From NCBI GenBank assembly GCA_029862935.1, contig JAOTWK010000028.1, positions 1-16,850 of the forward strand: DNA of 16,850 nt. The letters run 5' to 3'. Shown piece by piece: positions 1 through 8,136 of the stretch; position 1 is the stretch's first letter; the number at the start of each line of letters is the position of its first letter. The position numbers and the translations under genes are program-made. The DNA comes from Gemmatimonadota bacterium (GTDB taxonomy: Bacteria; Gemmatimonadota; Gemmatimonadetes; Gemmatimonadales; GWC2-71-9). The notes under the pieces are model-generated. The model was not told the DNA's origin, did not search any database, and saw only the letters and a program-made list of their open reading frames with translations.

Positions 1-1664
1 GCGGTGGTCTCGATATCGGTTTGCACTACGACGGGCTCAAGGGCAAACCAATAGAAGCCGTGCGGTGCGAGCATCATCAGATAGGGGTCGGCGTCGATCG
101 CAGGAAACTGCGTGCGACCAAACAGCTCGACGGGCGCCATCCCCTCGAACGCAGAGAGATCGAGTTCTGCAGCCTGGGCGAAGCGCGATAGGTTGGCCAC
201 TACCAACACCCGTTGCTGCTCGCTCTGCCGCACGAACGCCAGCACCTTGCGGTTGTCCGGCTGTAGGAACTCGGTGGTGCCTTCGCCAAACACGTCGAAC
301 TCTTTGCGCAACGCGATGACGCGCTTCATCCACCACAACAGGGAATTCGGGTTGTTCTGTTGTGATTCGACGTTGATTGCCTCGTAGTGGTATTCGGGGT
401 CGATGATGACGGGCAGGTACAGCTGCTGCGGATTGCCGCGCGAGAAGCCCGCGTTACGGTCGGCGCTCCACTGCATCGGCGTGCGCACGCCATTGCGGTC
501 ACCCAAGTAGATGTTGTCCCCCATCCCGATTTCATCGCCGTAGTAGACGACGGGCGTTCCCGGGAGTGAGAGCAAGAGCGCGTTCATGAGCTCGAGGCGC
601 CGCCGCGAGCGGCCCATCAGCGGGAGGAGCCGCCGCCTGATGCCGAGGTTGATGCGGGCCCGACGGTCCTGCGCGTACACCCGATACATGTAGTCGCGGT
701 CTTCGTCGGTCACCATTTCGAGCGTGAGCTCGTCGTGGTTGCGCAGGAAGATCGCCCACTGGCACGAATCCGGGATCGGTGGTGTCTGCTCCAGGATGTC
801 AATAATTGGAAACCGGTCTTCGAGCTGCGTGCCCATGAACAGACGAGGCATGACGGGGAAGTGGAATGCCATGTGACATTCGTCCCCCGCACCGAAGTAG
901 GCGACGGCATCTTCTGGCCACTGGTTCGCTTCAGCCAACAGCATGCGGTTCTCGTACTTCTTGTCCACGTGTCGTCGGAGCGCCTTCAGGAACTCATGCG
1001 TCTCCGGCAGATTCTCGCAGTTGGTGCCCTCCCGTTCGTAGAGGTAGGGCACGGCGTCCAGTCTCAGCCCGTCCACACCCATGTCGAGCCAGAAATCCAT
1101 GTTGTCGAACACCGCTTTACGCACGTCGGGATTGTCGAAATTCAAATCCGGCTGATGCGCGTAGAACCGATGCCAGTAGTACGCTTTCGCCTCGCTGTCC
1201 CAACTCCAATTCGAGTGCTCGAAGTCCTTGAAGATGATACGGGCCTCGGTGTACTTGTCGGCCGTATCGCTCCACACGTAGAAATTGCGGTGCCGGCTCC
1301 CGGCCTTCGCACGACGCGCGCGCTGGAACCAGGCATGCTGATCGGATGTGTGGTTGATGACGAGCTCCGTGATCACCTTGAGCCCGCGCCGATGCGCTTC
1401 ACGGAGAAACGTGCGAAAGTCCCGGAGGGACCCGTAGTCGGGATGGATGTCGCGATAATCGGCGATGTCGTAGCCGTCGTCCTTGAGAGGTGAGGGATAG
1501 AACGGCTGTAGCCACACGGCCGTGACCCCCAGGTCCTCCAAGTAGTCCAGTTTCTGGGTCAGGCCCGGAAGGTCACCGATGCCGTCTCCGTTGCTGTCGT
1601 GAAAGGCACGGACGTGGACCTGATAGATGACGGCATCCTTGTACCACAGCGCCGCGCCGCTCAC
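1..1664 (-). CDS. treS: Trehalose synthase (maltose alpha-D-glucosyltransferase), 3' end cut by window edge
   Basis: Interconverts trehalose and maltose by intramolecular rearrangement in the cytoplasm, and feeds maltose to maltokinase and then GlgE. The frame is open from a GTG at 1664 through the left edge (554 codons visible), so no stop is seen. It is a GH13 TIM barrel: an N-terminal WYKDAVIYQVHVRAF strand, NHTSDQH at about 105-110, the catalytic nucleophile D203 in GLRLDAVPYL, the acid/base E245 in LLAEANQWPE and the transition-state D311 in FLRNHDELT. The C-terminal beta domain begins near residue 460 and ends about FYWFALEP. All catalytic residues are present. The GTG start is supported by GGAGG at 1672-1676, seven bases upstream; the nearby ATG at 1681 reads only six codons to a stop. 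It lies 16 nt after glgE in the same operon. The protein continues past the usual barrel end, so a fused maltokinase is possible but unseen. Confidence 0.95.
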   Translation of the reverse strand, partial: MSGAALWYKDAVIYQVHVRAFHDSNGDGIGDLPGLTQKLDYLEDLGVTAVWLQPFYPSPLKDDGYDIADYRDIHPDYGSLRDFRTFLREAHRRGLKVITELVINHTSDQHAWFQRARRAKAGSRHRNFYVWSDTADKYTEARIIFKDFEHSNWSWDSEAKAYYWHRFYAHQPDLNFDNPDVRKAVFDNMDFWLDMGVDGLRLDAVPYLYEREGTNCENLPETHEFLKALRRHVDKKYENRMLLAEANQWPEDAVAYFGAGDECHMAFHFPVMPRLFMGTQLEDRFPIIDILEQTPPIPDSCQWAIFLRNHDELTLEMVTDEDRDYMYRVYAQDRRARINLGIRRRLLPLMGRSRRRLELMNALLLSLPGTPVVYYGDEIGMGDNIYLGDRNGVRTPMQWSADRNAGFSRGNPQQLYLPVIIDPEYHYEAINVESQQNNPNSLLWWMKRVIALRKEFDVFGEGTTEFLQPDNRKVLAFVRQSEQQRVLVVANLSRFAQAAELDLSAFEGMAPVELFGRTQFPAIDADPYLMMLAPHGFYWFALEPVVVQTDIETT

Positions 1665-1671
1665 TCCTCCA

Positions 1672-1676
1672 CCTCC
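1672..1676 (-). promoter_or_regulatory. Ribosome binding site of treS
   Basis: GGAGG on the minus strand, seven bases before the GTG at 1664. A second GGAGG (1666-1670) almost touches the start. This site decides for the GTG over the overlapping ATG at 1681, whose frame stops after six codons. Confidence 0.7.
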
Positions 1677-1680
1677 AGCA

Positions 1681-3711
1681 TCAGGGTCGCACGATCCGAA
1701 AGACGTGGCCAACACGCTGGGCCGGATCGAGACTGACGAAGTTGGCGCTGCCCTTCCACGTGTACCGATCGCCGGTCAGCAGATCTTCCACCACGTAGGG
1801 CGTGTCGGCTCCCAGACCCAGGGTATCTATTGGCGCCTCAACGGTGCCTGCCTGGGGATGCTTCGGGTCCACGTTGATAACGACTAGGAGATCGTTTTGC
1901 CACGACGTTCGAGAGTAACACAGCAGCTGCTCGTTGGTGGTGGCGTGGAATGAGAGGTTGCCTTGCTGCTGCAGCGCCGGCGTGCCGCGCCGGATGCGAT
2001 TGATGATCCGGATCTCCTCGTTGAGGTTGCCCGGCGTCTCCCAATCCCGCACGCGTATCTCATACTTCTCGGAGTGGAGGTATTCCTCGCTCCCCTCTCT
2101 GACCGGTGCGTTCTCGCACAGCTCGAAGCCGCTGTAGATGCCGTATAGAGGCGACAGAGTTGCTGCCAAGAGCAATCGTACCCGAAATGCCGGACGGCCG
2201 CCCTGCTGCAGATAGGCGTGCAAGATGTCCGGCGTGTTGGTGAAGAGGTTGCCCCGGAAGTACTCGGGGAGCTCCGTCTGGTGCAGTTGCATGAAGTACT
2301 CGCGCAACTCCGATGCGGAGTTCTTCCACGTGAAATGCGTGTAAGACTGACTGAAGCCCAGCTTGGCCAAGGACCACATCCGCTTCGGGCGCGTGAACGC
2401 CTCGGACAGAAAGACCGTCTCCGGGTGGGCTTCTTTGATACTGCTGATGAGCCACTCCCAGAACGCGAACGGCTTGGTGTGAGGGTTGTCCACACGAAAG
2501 ATCGTCACACCCTGCTCGATCCAGAATTCGACGATCTCTCGACACGCACGCCACAGTCCCTCCCGATCCGTACACCAGAAGTCGAGAGGATAGATGTCTT
2601 GATACTTCTTTGGTGGGTTCTCGGCATACTTGATGGTGCCGTCTGGGCGCGTGACGAACCACTCGGGGTGATCGCGGATCCACGGGTGATCCGGCGAGCA
2701 CTGCAACGCGTAGTCGAGCGCGATCGACATGTCCAATGCGGCAGCGGACGCGACGAAGTGGCGGAAGTCATCCAGTGTGCCGAGTGCCGGCTCCACCGCT
2801 GTGTGTCCACCGAGCTCGTTGCCGATGGCCCACGGACTCCCGGGGTCGTCGGGGCCCGCCGTGAGCGTGTTATTCTTGCCCTTGCGGAACGTACGACCGA
2901 TGGGATGGATCGGCGGAAGGTAGATCACATCGAAGCCCAGTTCGGCAAGGCGAGGCAATCGGCGCTCCGCGTCACGGAACGTTGCGTGTTGGCCCGGTGT
3001 GGTGCCCTGCGATCGGGGAAACATCTCGTACCAGCTCGCGAATCGGGCTTGCACGGGTTCGACGACGATGTCGAACGCCTGGTCGTGCCGCGTCAGCGAG
3101 TCCATATCGACGAGGTAGGCCATCAACGTCGTCAACTCCGGGTCCAGGGCTTGCTCGACGCGCTCGGGCACTGGCTTCGTTTGATTGGCGAGCTCGAGCC
3201 CCCGTGCTCGAAGCTTCGCACGCACCGGGGCAGGGGCACGTGCCGCGGCATTCAAGATGATCTCGGCTCCTTCGAGTAGCTCCACCGAGATGTCTTGCTG
3301 TGCCGCGTGCTTCTTCTCGAGGGCCGCGAGCCACGTCCGAAACACGTCGGTCCATGCCTCGAGGCTGAACTGCCAGCGACCGAGCTCGTCAAGCACGAAA
3401 TCGGCGTGCCAGCGGTCTTCATCGTGAGCGTAGGTCATCGGCGCATAGCGCCATGACCGATCACTTGGTCCCTGAAAGCACGCTCGCGCGGCGAGGAGGT
3501 CGTGACCCTCCTTGAGAATGTCGGCGCTCACGTGACACGTGTCGCCAAGCGTGCGTTTGACCGCGTGCCGTCCTCCATCGAGGGTCGGGTACGGGTGCTC
3601 GAACACGATCGCGGGTGATCGGACAGGGACAGGGACGGAGATGCGGAGGCGACTCTTTGGAGTCGGCTTGCCGCGTCGCTCAGAGGGTTGGCGGGTCGTC
3701 ATCGATTGCAT
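1681..3711 (-). CDS. glgE: GlgE: alpha-1,4-glucan:maltose-1-phosphate maltosyltransferase
   Basis: Transfers maltosyl units from alpha-maltose-1-phosphate to the non-reducing end of alpha-1,4-glucan, the polymerising step of the GlgE pathway. It has 676 residues, the family's normal size. The order is an N-terminal beta-sandwich (about 20-125), a helical region (about 140-215), then the GH13_3 barrel. Family signatures are FASWYEMFPRS, GFDVIYLPPIHPIG, KGKNNTL, ENPPKKYQDIYP and the nucleophile D408 in FRVDNPHTKP. The acid/base is E437 in FLSEAFTRPK and the transition-state Asp is D495 in TNTPDILHAYLQ. These sit 14-15 residues after the Streptomyces GlgE1 equivalents (D394, E423, D480, from memory). 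The start is uncertain: ATG at 3711 or ATG at 3702, neither with a clear ribosome binding site. Both lie inside the 3' end of glgP, so translation is probably coupled. treS follows after 16 nt. Confidence 0.96.
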   Translation of the reverse strand: MQSMTTRQPSERRGKPTPKSRLRISVPVPVRSPAIVFEHPYPTLDGGRHAVKRTLGDTCHVSADILKEGHDLLAARACFQGPSDRSWRYAPMTYAHDEDRWHADFVLDELGRWQFSLEAWTDVFRTWLAALEKKHAAQQDISVELLEGAEIILNAAARAPAPVRAKLRARGLELANQTKPVPERVEQALDPELTTLMAYLVDMDSLTRHDQAFDIVVEPVQARFASWYEMFPRSQGTTPGQHATFRDAERRLPRLAELGFDVIYLPPIHPIGRTFRKGKNNTLTAGPDDPGSPWAIGNELGGHTAVEPALGTLDDFRHFVASAAALDMSIALDYALQCSPDHPWIRDHPEWFVTRPDGTIKYAENPPKKYQDIYPLDFWCTDREGLWRACREIVEFWIEQGVTIFRVDNPHTKPFAFWEWLISSIKEAHPETVFLSEAFTRPKRMWSLAKLGFSQSYTHFTWKNSASELREYFMQLHQTELPEYFRGNLFTNTPDILHAYLQQGGRPAFRVRLLLAATLSPLYGIYSGFELCENAPVREGSEEYLHSEKYEIRVRDWETPGNLNEEIRIINRIRRGTPALQQQGNLSFHATTNEQLLCYSRTSWQNDLLVVINVDPKHPQAGTVEAPIDTLGLGADTPYVVEDLLTGDRYTWKGSANFVSLDPAQRVGHVFRIVRP

Positions 3712-5830
3712 CGGCGCGCAGGGCCGGCAGGTAAAACTCTTCGACGTATTGTTGGACCATGCGTCGTCCCGTGAAGCGGCTTGCCGCGACGTGTAACGCG
3801 TGTTTCATGCGATCCACCCATTGTACCGGGATGCCGCGTCGGTCTCGCGAAAAGAAGATGGGGATAACCTCGCCTTCGAGAATCCGATAGAGGTGCTCAG
3901 CGTCCCACGTGTCCGGATCCTCCCCGGCCGGGACCTCCGGAATCTGCCACCCATTGTCGCCAGTGAATCCTTCGGCCCACCACCCGTCGCGCGTGCCCAG
4001 TTGCGGAACGCCGTTGAGCGCGGCCTTCATGCCGCTGGTCCCGCATGCCTCGAGCGGGACTCGCGGGAGGTTGAGCCACAGGTCGACTCCTTCGACGAGC
4101 CGATGGGCGATATGCATGTTGTAGTCTTCCAGGAACGCGATCCGACCTTCGAACTTGGAGTCGCGTGTGTACGAATAGACCTCCTGTAGCACGTGTTTCC
4201 CACCGTCGTCGGCAGGATGGGCCTTGCCCGCAAAGATGAACTGGACCGGCCGCCAGGGATCCACCAGCAGCCTGTGTAGCCGATCGGGGTCGCGAAACAC
4301 GAGGTTGGCACGCTTGTAGGTGGCGAATCGCCGAGCAAACCCGATGGTCAATGCTTCGGGGCTGAGCAGCGTTCCCGCGCCCACGAGATGCGACGCTTCC
4401 TCCCAGTGGTCGCGCCAATGGCGCCGCGCTTCTTCGTGAATGAAATGGAGCAGGCGCTGCTTGGCTTGGACATGTATTTCCCATAGCCGGCCAGCGTCGA
4501 TGGCCGCCACCCCGTCCCATGTCTCCGGCACGTCCAGCCGTGCCCCCCAATCCGGCCCGAGGTGTTCGTCCAGGAGGTCCATCAAGCTGTTGGCCATCCA
4601 CGTCGCCAGGTGCACGCCATTGGTCACGTGACGGATCGGTACGCGGTCAACCTCTCGCGTGGGCCACAGGCAGTGCCACATGTCGCGTGAGACCTGACCG
4701 TGGCGCGCGGCGACACCGTTGACGAATGCGGAAAGGCGAATAGCTGCCGCGGTCATGTGAAACTGGGAGCCATCGTGATCGGGATGCGCGCCGAGCTGAA
4801 AGAACGTGTCACGGTCGGTACCCATGGCGTCCCAAATGGGCCCCGTGCACCGCTCGACCTGTTCGGCGGTGAACACGTCGTGACCGGCCGGCACCGGCGT
4901 GTGGGTCGTGAACAGGCTCGACGCCCTCACTTGCCGCACGGCGTCTTCGAATGCGATGCCCTGCGCCGTAAGCTCCTGCAGTCGCTCGACCAGCATGAAT
5001 GCCGCGTGCCCCTCGTTCGCGTGCCACGCGGTGGGATGGATCCCCAATGCCCGAAGCACACGCACCCCGCCAACGCCGAGAATCCACTCCTGACGCAACC
5101 GCAACTCGGCGCCGCCCGCGTACAGCTTGTTGAGGACTTCACGGTCCTGGCGATGATTCACGTCGAGGTCGGTATCCAGCAGATAGATCGGCACTCGGCC
5201 GACCATGATTCGCCAAGCGGCCACATGAATGGTTCGCCCATCCGCCCGTACCGCGGCGAGCACGGGATCGCCCGAGGCGGTGTGGACCCGTTCGACTGGG
5301 ATACTTGTGAGATCGTATTGCTCGTCGGAATCTTCCTGCCAGCCGTCCAGCCGCAGCTTCTGATCGAAGTAGCCGCGCTTGTAGAACAACCCGACCGCGA
5401 CGAGCGGCACACCGAGGTCCGACGCGGTCTTGCAGTGATCTCCAGCCAACACGCCCAACCCACCCGAGTAGATCGGCACCGAATTGTGGAGCCCGAACTC
5501 GGCGGAGAAGTAGGCGATGGTACCGTCCACTGCATGCACTCGCCGATACCAGGTGTCGGTCGCGTCGGAGATGCGAGAGAACTCGGCGTACACGTCGTCG
5601 TACGTGGCTAGGAACTCCGCATCCTGCTCACACTGGGCGAGGCGCTCCTGCGACACACGCTGCAGCAGCACGATCGGATTGTGACGAGTCAAACGCCACA
5701 GCGTCGGATCCACCATGCTGAAGAGCGTCCGGACCCGGCGGTTCCAACTCCAGCCGAGGTTGTTGGCCAGGTCGGACAGCCCGCGGATCCGTGCGGGCAG
5801 TGTGGGCAGCGTTCGTTCTGTACTATTCAT
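3680..5830 (-). CDS. glgP: Alpha-glucan (glycogen) phosphorylase with DUF3417 N-terminus
   Basis: Phosphorolytic removal of glucose-1-phosphate from alpha-1,4-glucan ends; a GT35, PLP-dependent enzyme. From the ATG at 5830 it has 716 residues. The DUF3417 segment comes first (LANNLGWSWN, FSMVDPTLW, about 10-100), then AYFSAEFGLH, YSGGLGVLAGDH, WHANEGHAAFM (about 269-279), the phosphate-contacting RFATYKRAN and the PLP lysine in EACGTSGMKAALNG (K602). This is the more divergent bacterial/archaeal phosphorylase type (TIGR02094-like) rather than the E. coli GlgP type. A GTG at 5887 would add 19 residues. I prefer the ATG because family members start about 10-15 residues before this DUF3417 motif and the extension looks non-conserved; neither start has a well-spaced ribosome binding site. 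It is the first gene of the operon and overlaps glgE by 32 nt. It is divergent from mscS. Confidence 0.94.
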   Translation of the reverse strand: MNSTERTLPTLPARIRGLSDLANNLGWSWNRRVRTLFSMVDPTLWRLTRHNPIVLLQRVSQERLAQCEQDAEFLATYDDVYAEFSRISDATDTWYRRVHAVDGTIAYFSAEFGLHNSVPIYSGGLGVLAGDHCKTASDLGVPLVAVGLFYKRGYFDQKLRLDGWQEDSDEQYDLTSIPVERVHTASGDPVLAAVRADGRTIHVAAWRIMVGRVPIYLLDTDLDVNHRQDREVLNKLYAGGAELRLRQEWILGVGGVRVLRALGIHPTAWHANEGHAAFMLVERLQELTAQGIAFEDAVRQVRASSLFTTHTPVPAGHDVFTAEQVERCTGPIWDAMGTDRDTFFQLGAHPDHDGSQFHMTAAAIRLSAFVNGVAARHGQVSRDMWHCLWPTREVDRVPIRHVTNGVHLATWMANSLMDLLDEHLGPDWGARLDVPETWDGVAAIDAGRLWEIHVQAKQRLLHFIHEEARRHWRDHWEEASHLVGAGTLLSPEALTIGFARRFATYKRANLVFRDPDRLHRLLVDPWRPVQFIFAGKAHPADDGGKHVLQEVYSYTRDSKFEGRIAFLEDYNMHIAHRLVEGVDLWLNLPRVPLEACGTSGMKAALNGVPQLGTRDGWWAEGFTGDNGWQIPEVPAGEDPDTWDAEHLYRILEGEVIPIFFSRDRRGIPVQWVDRMKHALHVAASRFTGRRMVQQYVEEFYLPALRADAIDDDPPTL

Positions 5831-5846
5831 GACCGCGAAATAAACA

Positions 5847-5890
5847 GGAGTGGGCGACGGCTTGCCAGCCCCGCTATCGGTGCCCACTCC
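5847..5890. repeat. 9-bp perfect inverted repeat upstream of glgP
   Basis: GGAGTGGGC at 5847-5855 and its exact reverse complement GCCCACTCC at 5882-5890, separated by 26 bases. It lies in the 133-base divergent gap between glgP (start 5830) and mscS (start 5964). It could be an operator for the glucan operon or a hairpin in the glgP leader. The alternative GTG start of glgP falls inside the right arm. No promoter boxes could be called with confidence on either strand here. Confidence 0.4.
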
Positions 5891-5963
5891 CTCTGGTGGT
5901 GTCCGTCGCGCTACCTTTTGTGCGGCGACACATCTCAGGGAAGCGTCTCACGCACGGAGAGCC

Positions 5964-6902
5964 ATGATCTCGCTTTCATTGATTCAGGATTCGCTGGTGG
6001 CTGAACCCTCGAGGGCCGAGGGATGGCTCACGGAAGTGCTGGGACGGTTCGGGGTGGAAGCAGACGTCGCTGCACTCCGGGCTATCGAAGCGGTCGCCAT
6101 CGTCGTCGTCGCCTGGCTGGTGCTCCGGGCGTCCCGTCTTCTCCTGAAGAGGTTCGAACGGCACTTCGTGCGTACGGGTGCCGGCCCCCTCGAAGAAGAC
6201 GAACAGCGAGCAAAGACGTTGACACAGCTGCTTGGCAGCGTCATCACGGCCGCGGTCGTCGTGGCGACTCTCCTGACCGTTCTCAATCTCTTCATCCCGA
6301 TCGGTCCCCTGCTCGCTGGTGTCGGGGTGGTCGGACTCGCAGTGTCGTTCGGTGCCCAGAGCCTCGTCAAGGACATGATCAGCGGATTCTTCATCTTGCT
6401 CGAGAACCAACTCGCCATCGGCGACGTTGTCGAGTTGAACGGTAAGGGCGGGGTCGTCGAGCGAATGACACTTCGGGTGGTGGCGATCCGAGATCTCGAG
6501 GGCATCGTCCACACGATTCCCAACGGATCGATCCAGATGGTGAGCAACCGAACGCGTAGCTGGTCGCGGGCTGTTATCGATGTCGGCGTCGCCTATAAGG
6601 AAAACGTCGACAATGTCATGCGGGTCTGTCGCGAGGTCCTCGAGGTGTTCGCGAAGGACGCTGATTGGTCCGAGAAGCTCTCGGACGCGCCAGTCGTTCA
6701 GGGGGTGCAGGCCCTGGCCGACAGCGCCGTCACGATCCGGTTGCTTGTGCCGACCGAGCCGGGCAAACAGTGGGAGGTGAAGCGGGAGCTGCTCAGACGC
6801 CTCAAGAACCGGTTCGACGAAGAAGGCATCGAGATCCCGTTCCCGCAGCGCACCCTGCACCTCGCCGACGGCGAGCGGCTCTTCGAGGGGCTGCGCCGGT
6901 AG
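5964..6902 (+). CDS. Small-conductance mechanosensitive channel, MscS family
   Basis: Inner-membrane channel that opens under membrane tension and releases solutes during hypo-osmotic shock. It has 312 residues from ATG 5964, with GGAGA at 5956-5960 as a short-spaced ribosome binding site. Membrane segments are about 39-60, 91-110 and the pore helix about 113-142, which is rich in Gly/Ala (GVGVVGLAVSFGAQSLVKD), the MscS TM3 signature. The beta domain follows (AIGDVVELNGKGGVVERMTLR, IPNGSIQMVSN), and then the alpha/beta cytoplasmic cage to about 300. The size is close to E. coli MscS (286). The frame is open further upstream to an ATG at 5850, but that extension would run through the inverted repeat and lacks membrane character. 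It is divergent from the trehalose/glucan operon, which suits an osmotic role (inference). Confidence 0.93.
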   Translation: MISLSLIQDSLVAEPSRAEGWLTEVLGRFGVEADVAALRAIEAVAIVVVAWLVLRASRLLLKRFERHFVRTGAGPLEEDEQRAKTLTQLLGSVITAAVVVATLLTVLNLFIPIGPLLAGVGVVGLAVSFGAQSLVKDMISGFFILLENQLAIGDVVELNGKGGVVERMTLRVVAIRDLEGIVHTIPNGSIQMVSNRTRSWSRAVIDVGVAYKENVDNVMRVCREVLEVFAKDADWSEKLSDAPVVQGVQALADSAVTIRLLVPTEPGKQWEVKRELLRRLKNRFDEEGIEIPFPQRTLHLADGERLFEGLRR

Positions 6903-6927
6903 GATGGACACGAGGGGATGATGTGAA

Positions 6928-6958
6928 ACGGGCCCGCGGCCTATAGCAGCGGACCCGT
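6928..6958. terminator. Hairpin between convergent mscS and desaturase genes
   Basis: A 10-base stem (6928-6937 with 6949-6958) with one C-A mismatch and an 11-base loop. It sits between the mscS stop (6902) and the desaturase stop (6981). No long T run follows on either strand, only TTTCA on the minus side, so it is a weak, possibly bidirectional terminator. Confidence 0.4.
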
Positions 6959-6980
6959 GTGACGTTGCGGGACGGACGTG

Positions 6981-7992
6981 TCACGGAGAGGCTGGTGACG
7001 CGGCCTCGATTGCTTCGAGATCGGGCTTCACCGCATCGTCCAGGCGCACACCTCCTCGCTCGCCTCGGACCATGCGCGAGAACAGGGTCAGGTCCCGGTC
7101 GAACAGGAAACGAAACAGCAACCGTGTCCACGACTTGTGGGAGGCGAGGCTGTCGTACGCCTCGGGTGCCGTGCGCTTGATCTCGGGGAGTCGATTCCAC
7201 GGGATCGATGGGAAGTCATGGTGCTCGTTGTGATAGCCGACGTTGAGCGCCAACTTGTTGAGCATGCCGTAGTAGCTGAACGTTTCTTGCTCGCCCTCGC
7301 TGACGCTGCACCCAGCGGGCGCCGAGCGGGTGCAGGCCGATCCCGAAGAAGAGCGAGAGAGCGAGGTACAGGAACGCCATCGGACCGACCAGCATGAAGA
7401 TCGCGACGTCGAACGCGAACTGCGCGAGAATGTTGAACGCGGTCCATCGGTCCCAAAAGCCGACCTCCTTCATCAGCCGAACCGGCCGCACGCCCTCGAT
7501 GAGGGGAAAGAGTAGCAACCACAGCGCTTTCCGCCATGCCGATCGGCCGACCAGCTTCGCCTCCCAGTGAAACGGGATGTCGGCGTCGAGCTCGTAAATG
7601 CCCTGGAAGGCGTGGTGCTTGAGATGGTACTTCGCGAACGAGACCGAGTTGGGAACGACAAGCGGAAGATTGGCGAGGATTCCCGTCAAGATATTCGGGA
7701 CCGTACGCCTGAACACCAGTTTGTGCGTGCACTCGTGAATCACGACGAACAGCGCGTGGTTCGCGTACGCGCCGACGAAATAGGCAACGAGGATGACGAG
7801 CCACCACGGTTGGGCTCGCAACAGAAACGCCACCACGATCTGCAGCGCCACGATCCCCACGGTGTACGAGAACGTCATCGGGTTCTTTCCGATCAACTGT
7901 CGGATTTCTGGATGTGCCTTGAGGATGGCCTTGGTGCGACCGCGATGAGGCTCGGGCTTGGCGGAGTAGGTGAAGTCGAGCGGTGAGGTCAC
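6981..7992 (-). pseudogene. Sphingolipid delta-4 / dihydroceramide desaturase homologue (DEGS-like), frameshifted
   Basis: Membrane di-iron fatty acid desaturase-family protein resembling eukaryotic DEGS1, which introduces the delta-4 double bond into dihydroceramide. Numbered from the preferred GTG at 7992 (GGGA six bases upstream; TTG at 8019 is the alternative), it shows the DEGS-like start DFTYSAKPEPHRGRTKAILKAHPEI. Then come hydrophobic segments, histidine box 1 HECTH (86-90), box 2 HLKHH (123-127), and further hydrophobic segments to HPLGARWVQ. That frame then changes to unrelated sequence and stops at 7216. The continuation SEGEQETFSYYGMLNKLALNVGYHNEHHDFP, with histidine box 3 (HNEHH), lies in the +1-shifted frame and runs to the stop at 6981. 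The break is at about 7302-7305. Compared with DEGS1 as I remember it, roughly 8 bases are missing there. It is a true pseudogene or a sequencing/assembly error. Both halves are otherwise well conserved. Confidence 0.85.
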
Positions 7993-8136
7993 AACAGCTC
8001 CCAAGAGGGTCGAAGACAACGGGCGCCACTGAGCAAAAATGAAGGTTCGGGAACCGCGCCGCCAGGTCGACAGGCGCCGCGCTCGTCAGGCGTGACTGGC
8101 CCCACTCGGAGCGGAATCATGAAGCTGGTGCGGTCA
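7993..8136. other. Intergenic region upstream of desaturase
   Basis: This is the larger part of the roughly 310-base non-protein-coding stretch between the desaturase start and the uvrA stop; the rest is tRNA-Asn and 96 bases after uvrA. It includes the TTG alternative start at 8019. I see no convincing promoter boxes, no terminator and no small gene in it. Confidence 0.4.

Noticed and set aside
735..1493. 252-codon plus-strand frame opposite treS
   Set aside because: It is the complement of conserved TreS catalytic regions and has no independent signals.
1661..1681. ATG at 1681 overlapping the glgE stop as a treS start
   Set aside because: This frame stops after six codons; the GTG at 1664 opens into the TreS N-terminus with a proper ribosome binding site.
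2218..3279. 353-codon open frame on the plus strand opposite glgE
   Set aside because: It is antisense to a fully conserved gene; long spurious frames are expected in GC-rich DNA and the product is Arg/Val-rich with no recognisable motif.
4700..5611. 303-codon plus-strand frame opposite glgP
   Set aside because: Shadow of the conserved phosphorylase; composition is typical of an antisense frame.
5976..6911. 311-codon minus-strand frame opposite mscS
   Set aside because: The MscS frame has clear membrane and pore motifs; the antisense product is His/Asp-rich and unrecognisable.
7285..7320. Programmed ribosomal frameshift in the desaturase
   Set aside because: There is no slippery run or downstream pseudoknot that I can see, and the junction seems shorter than family members, which points to deletion.
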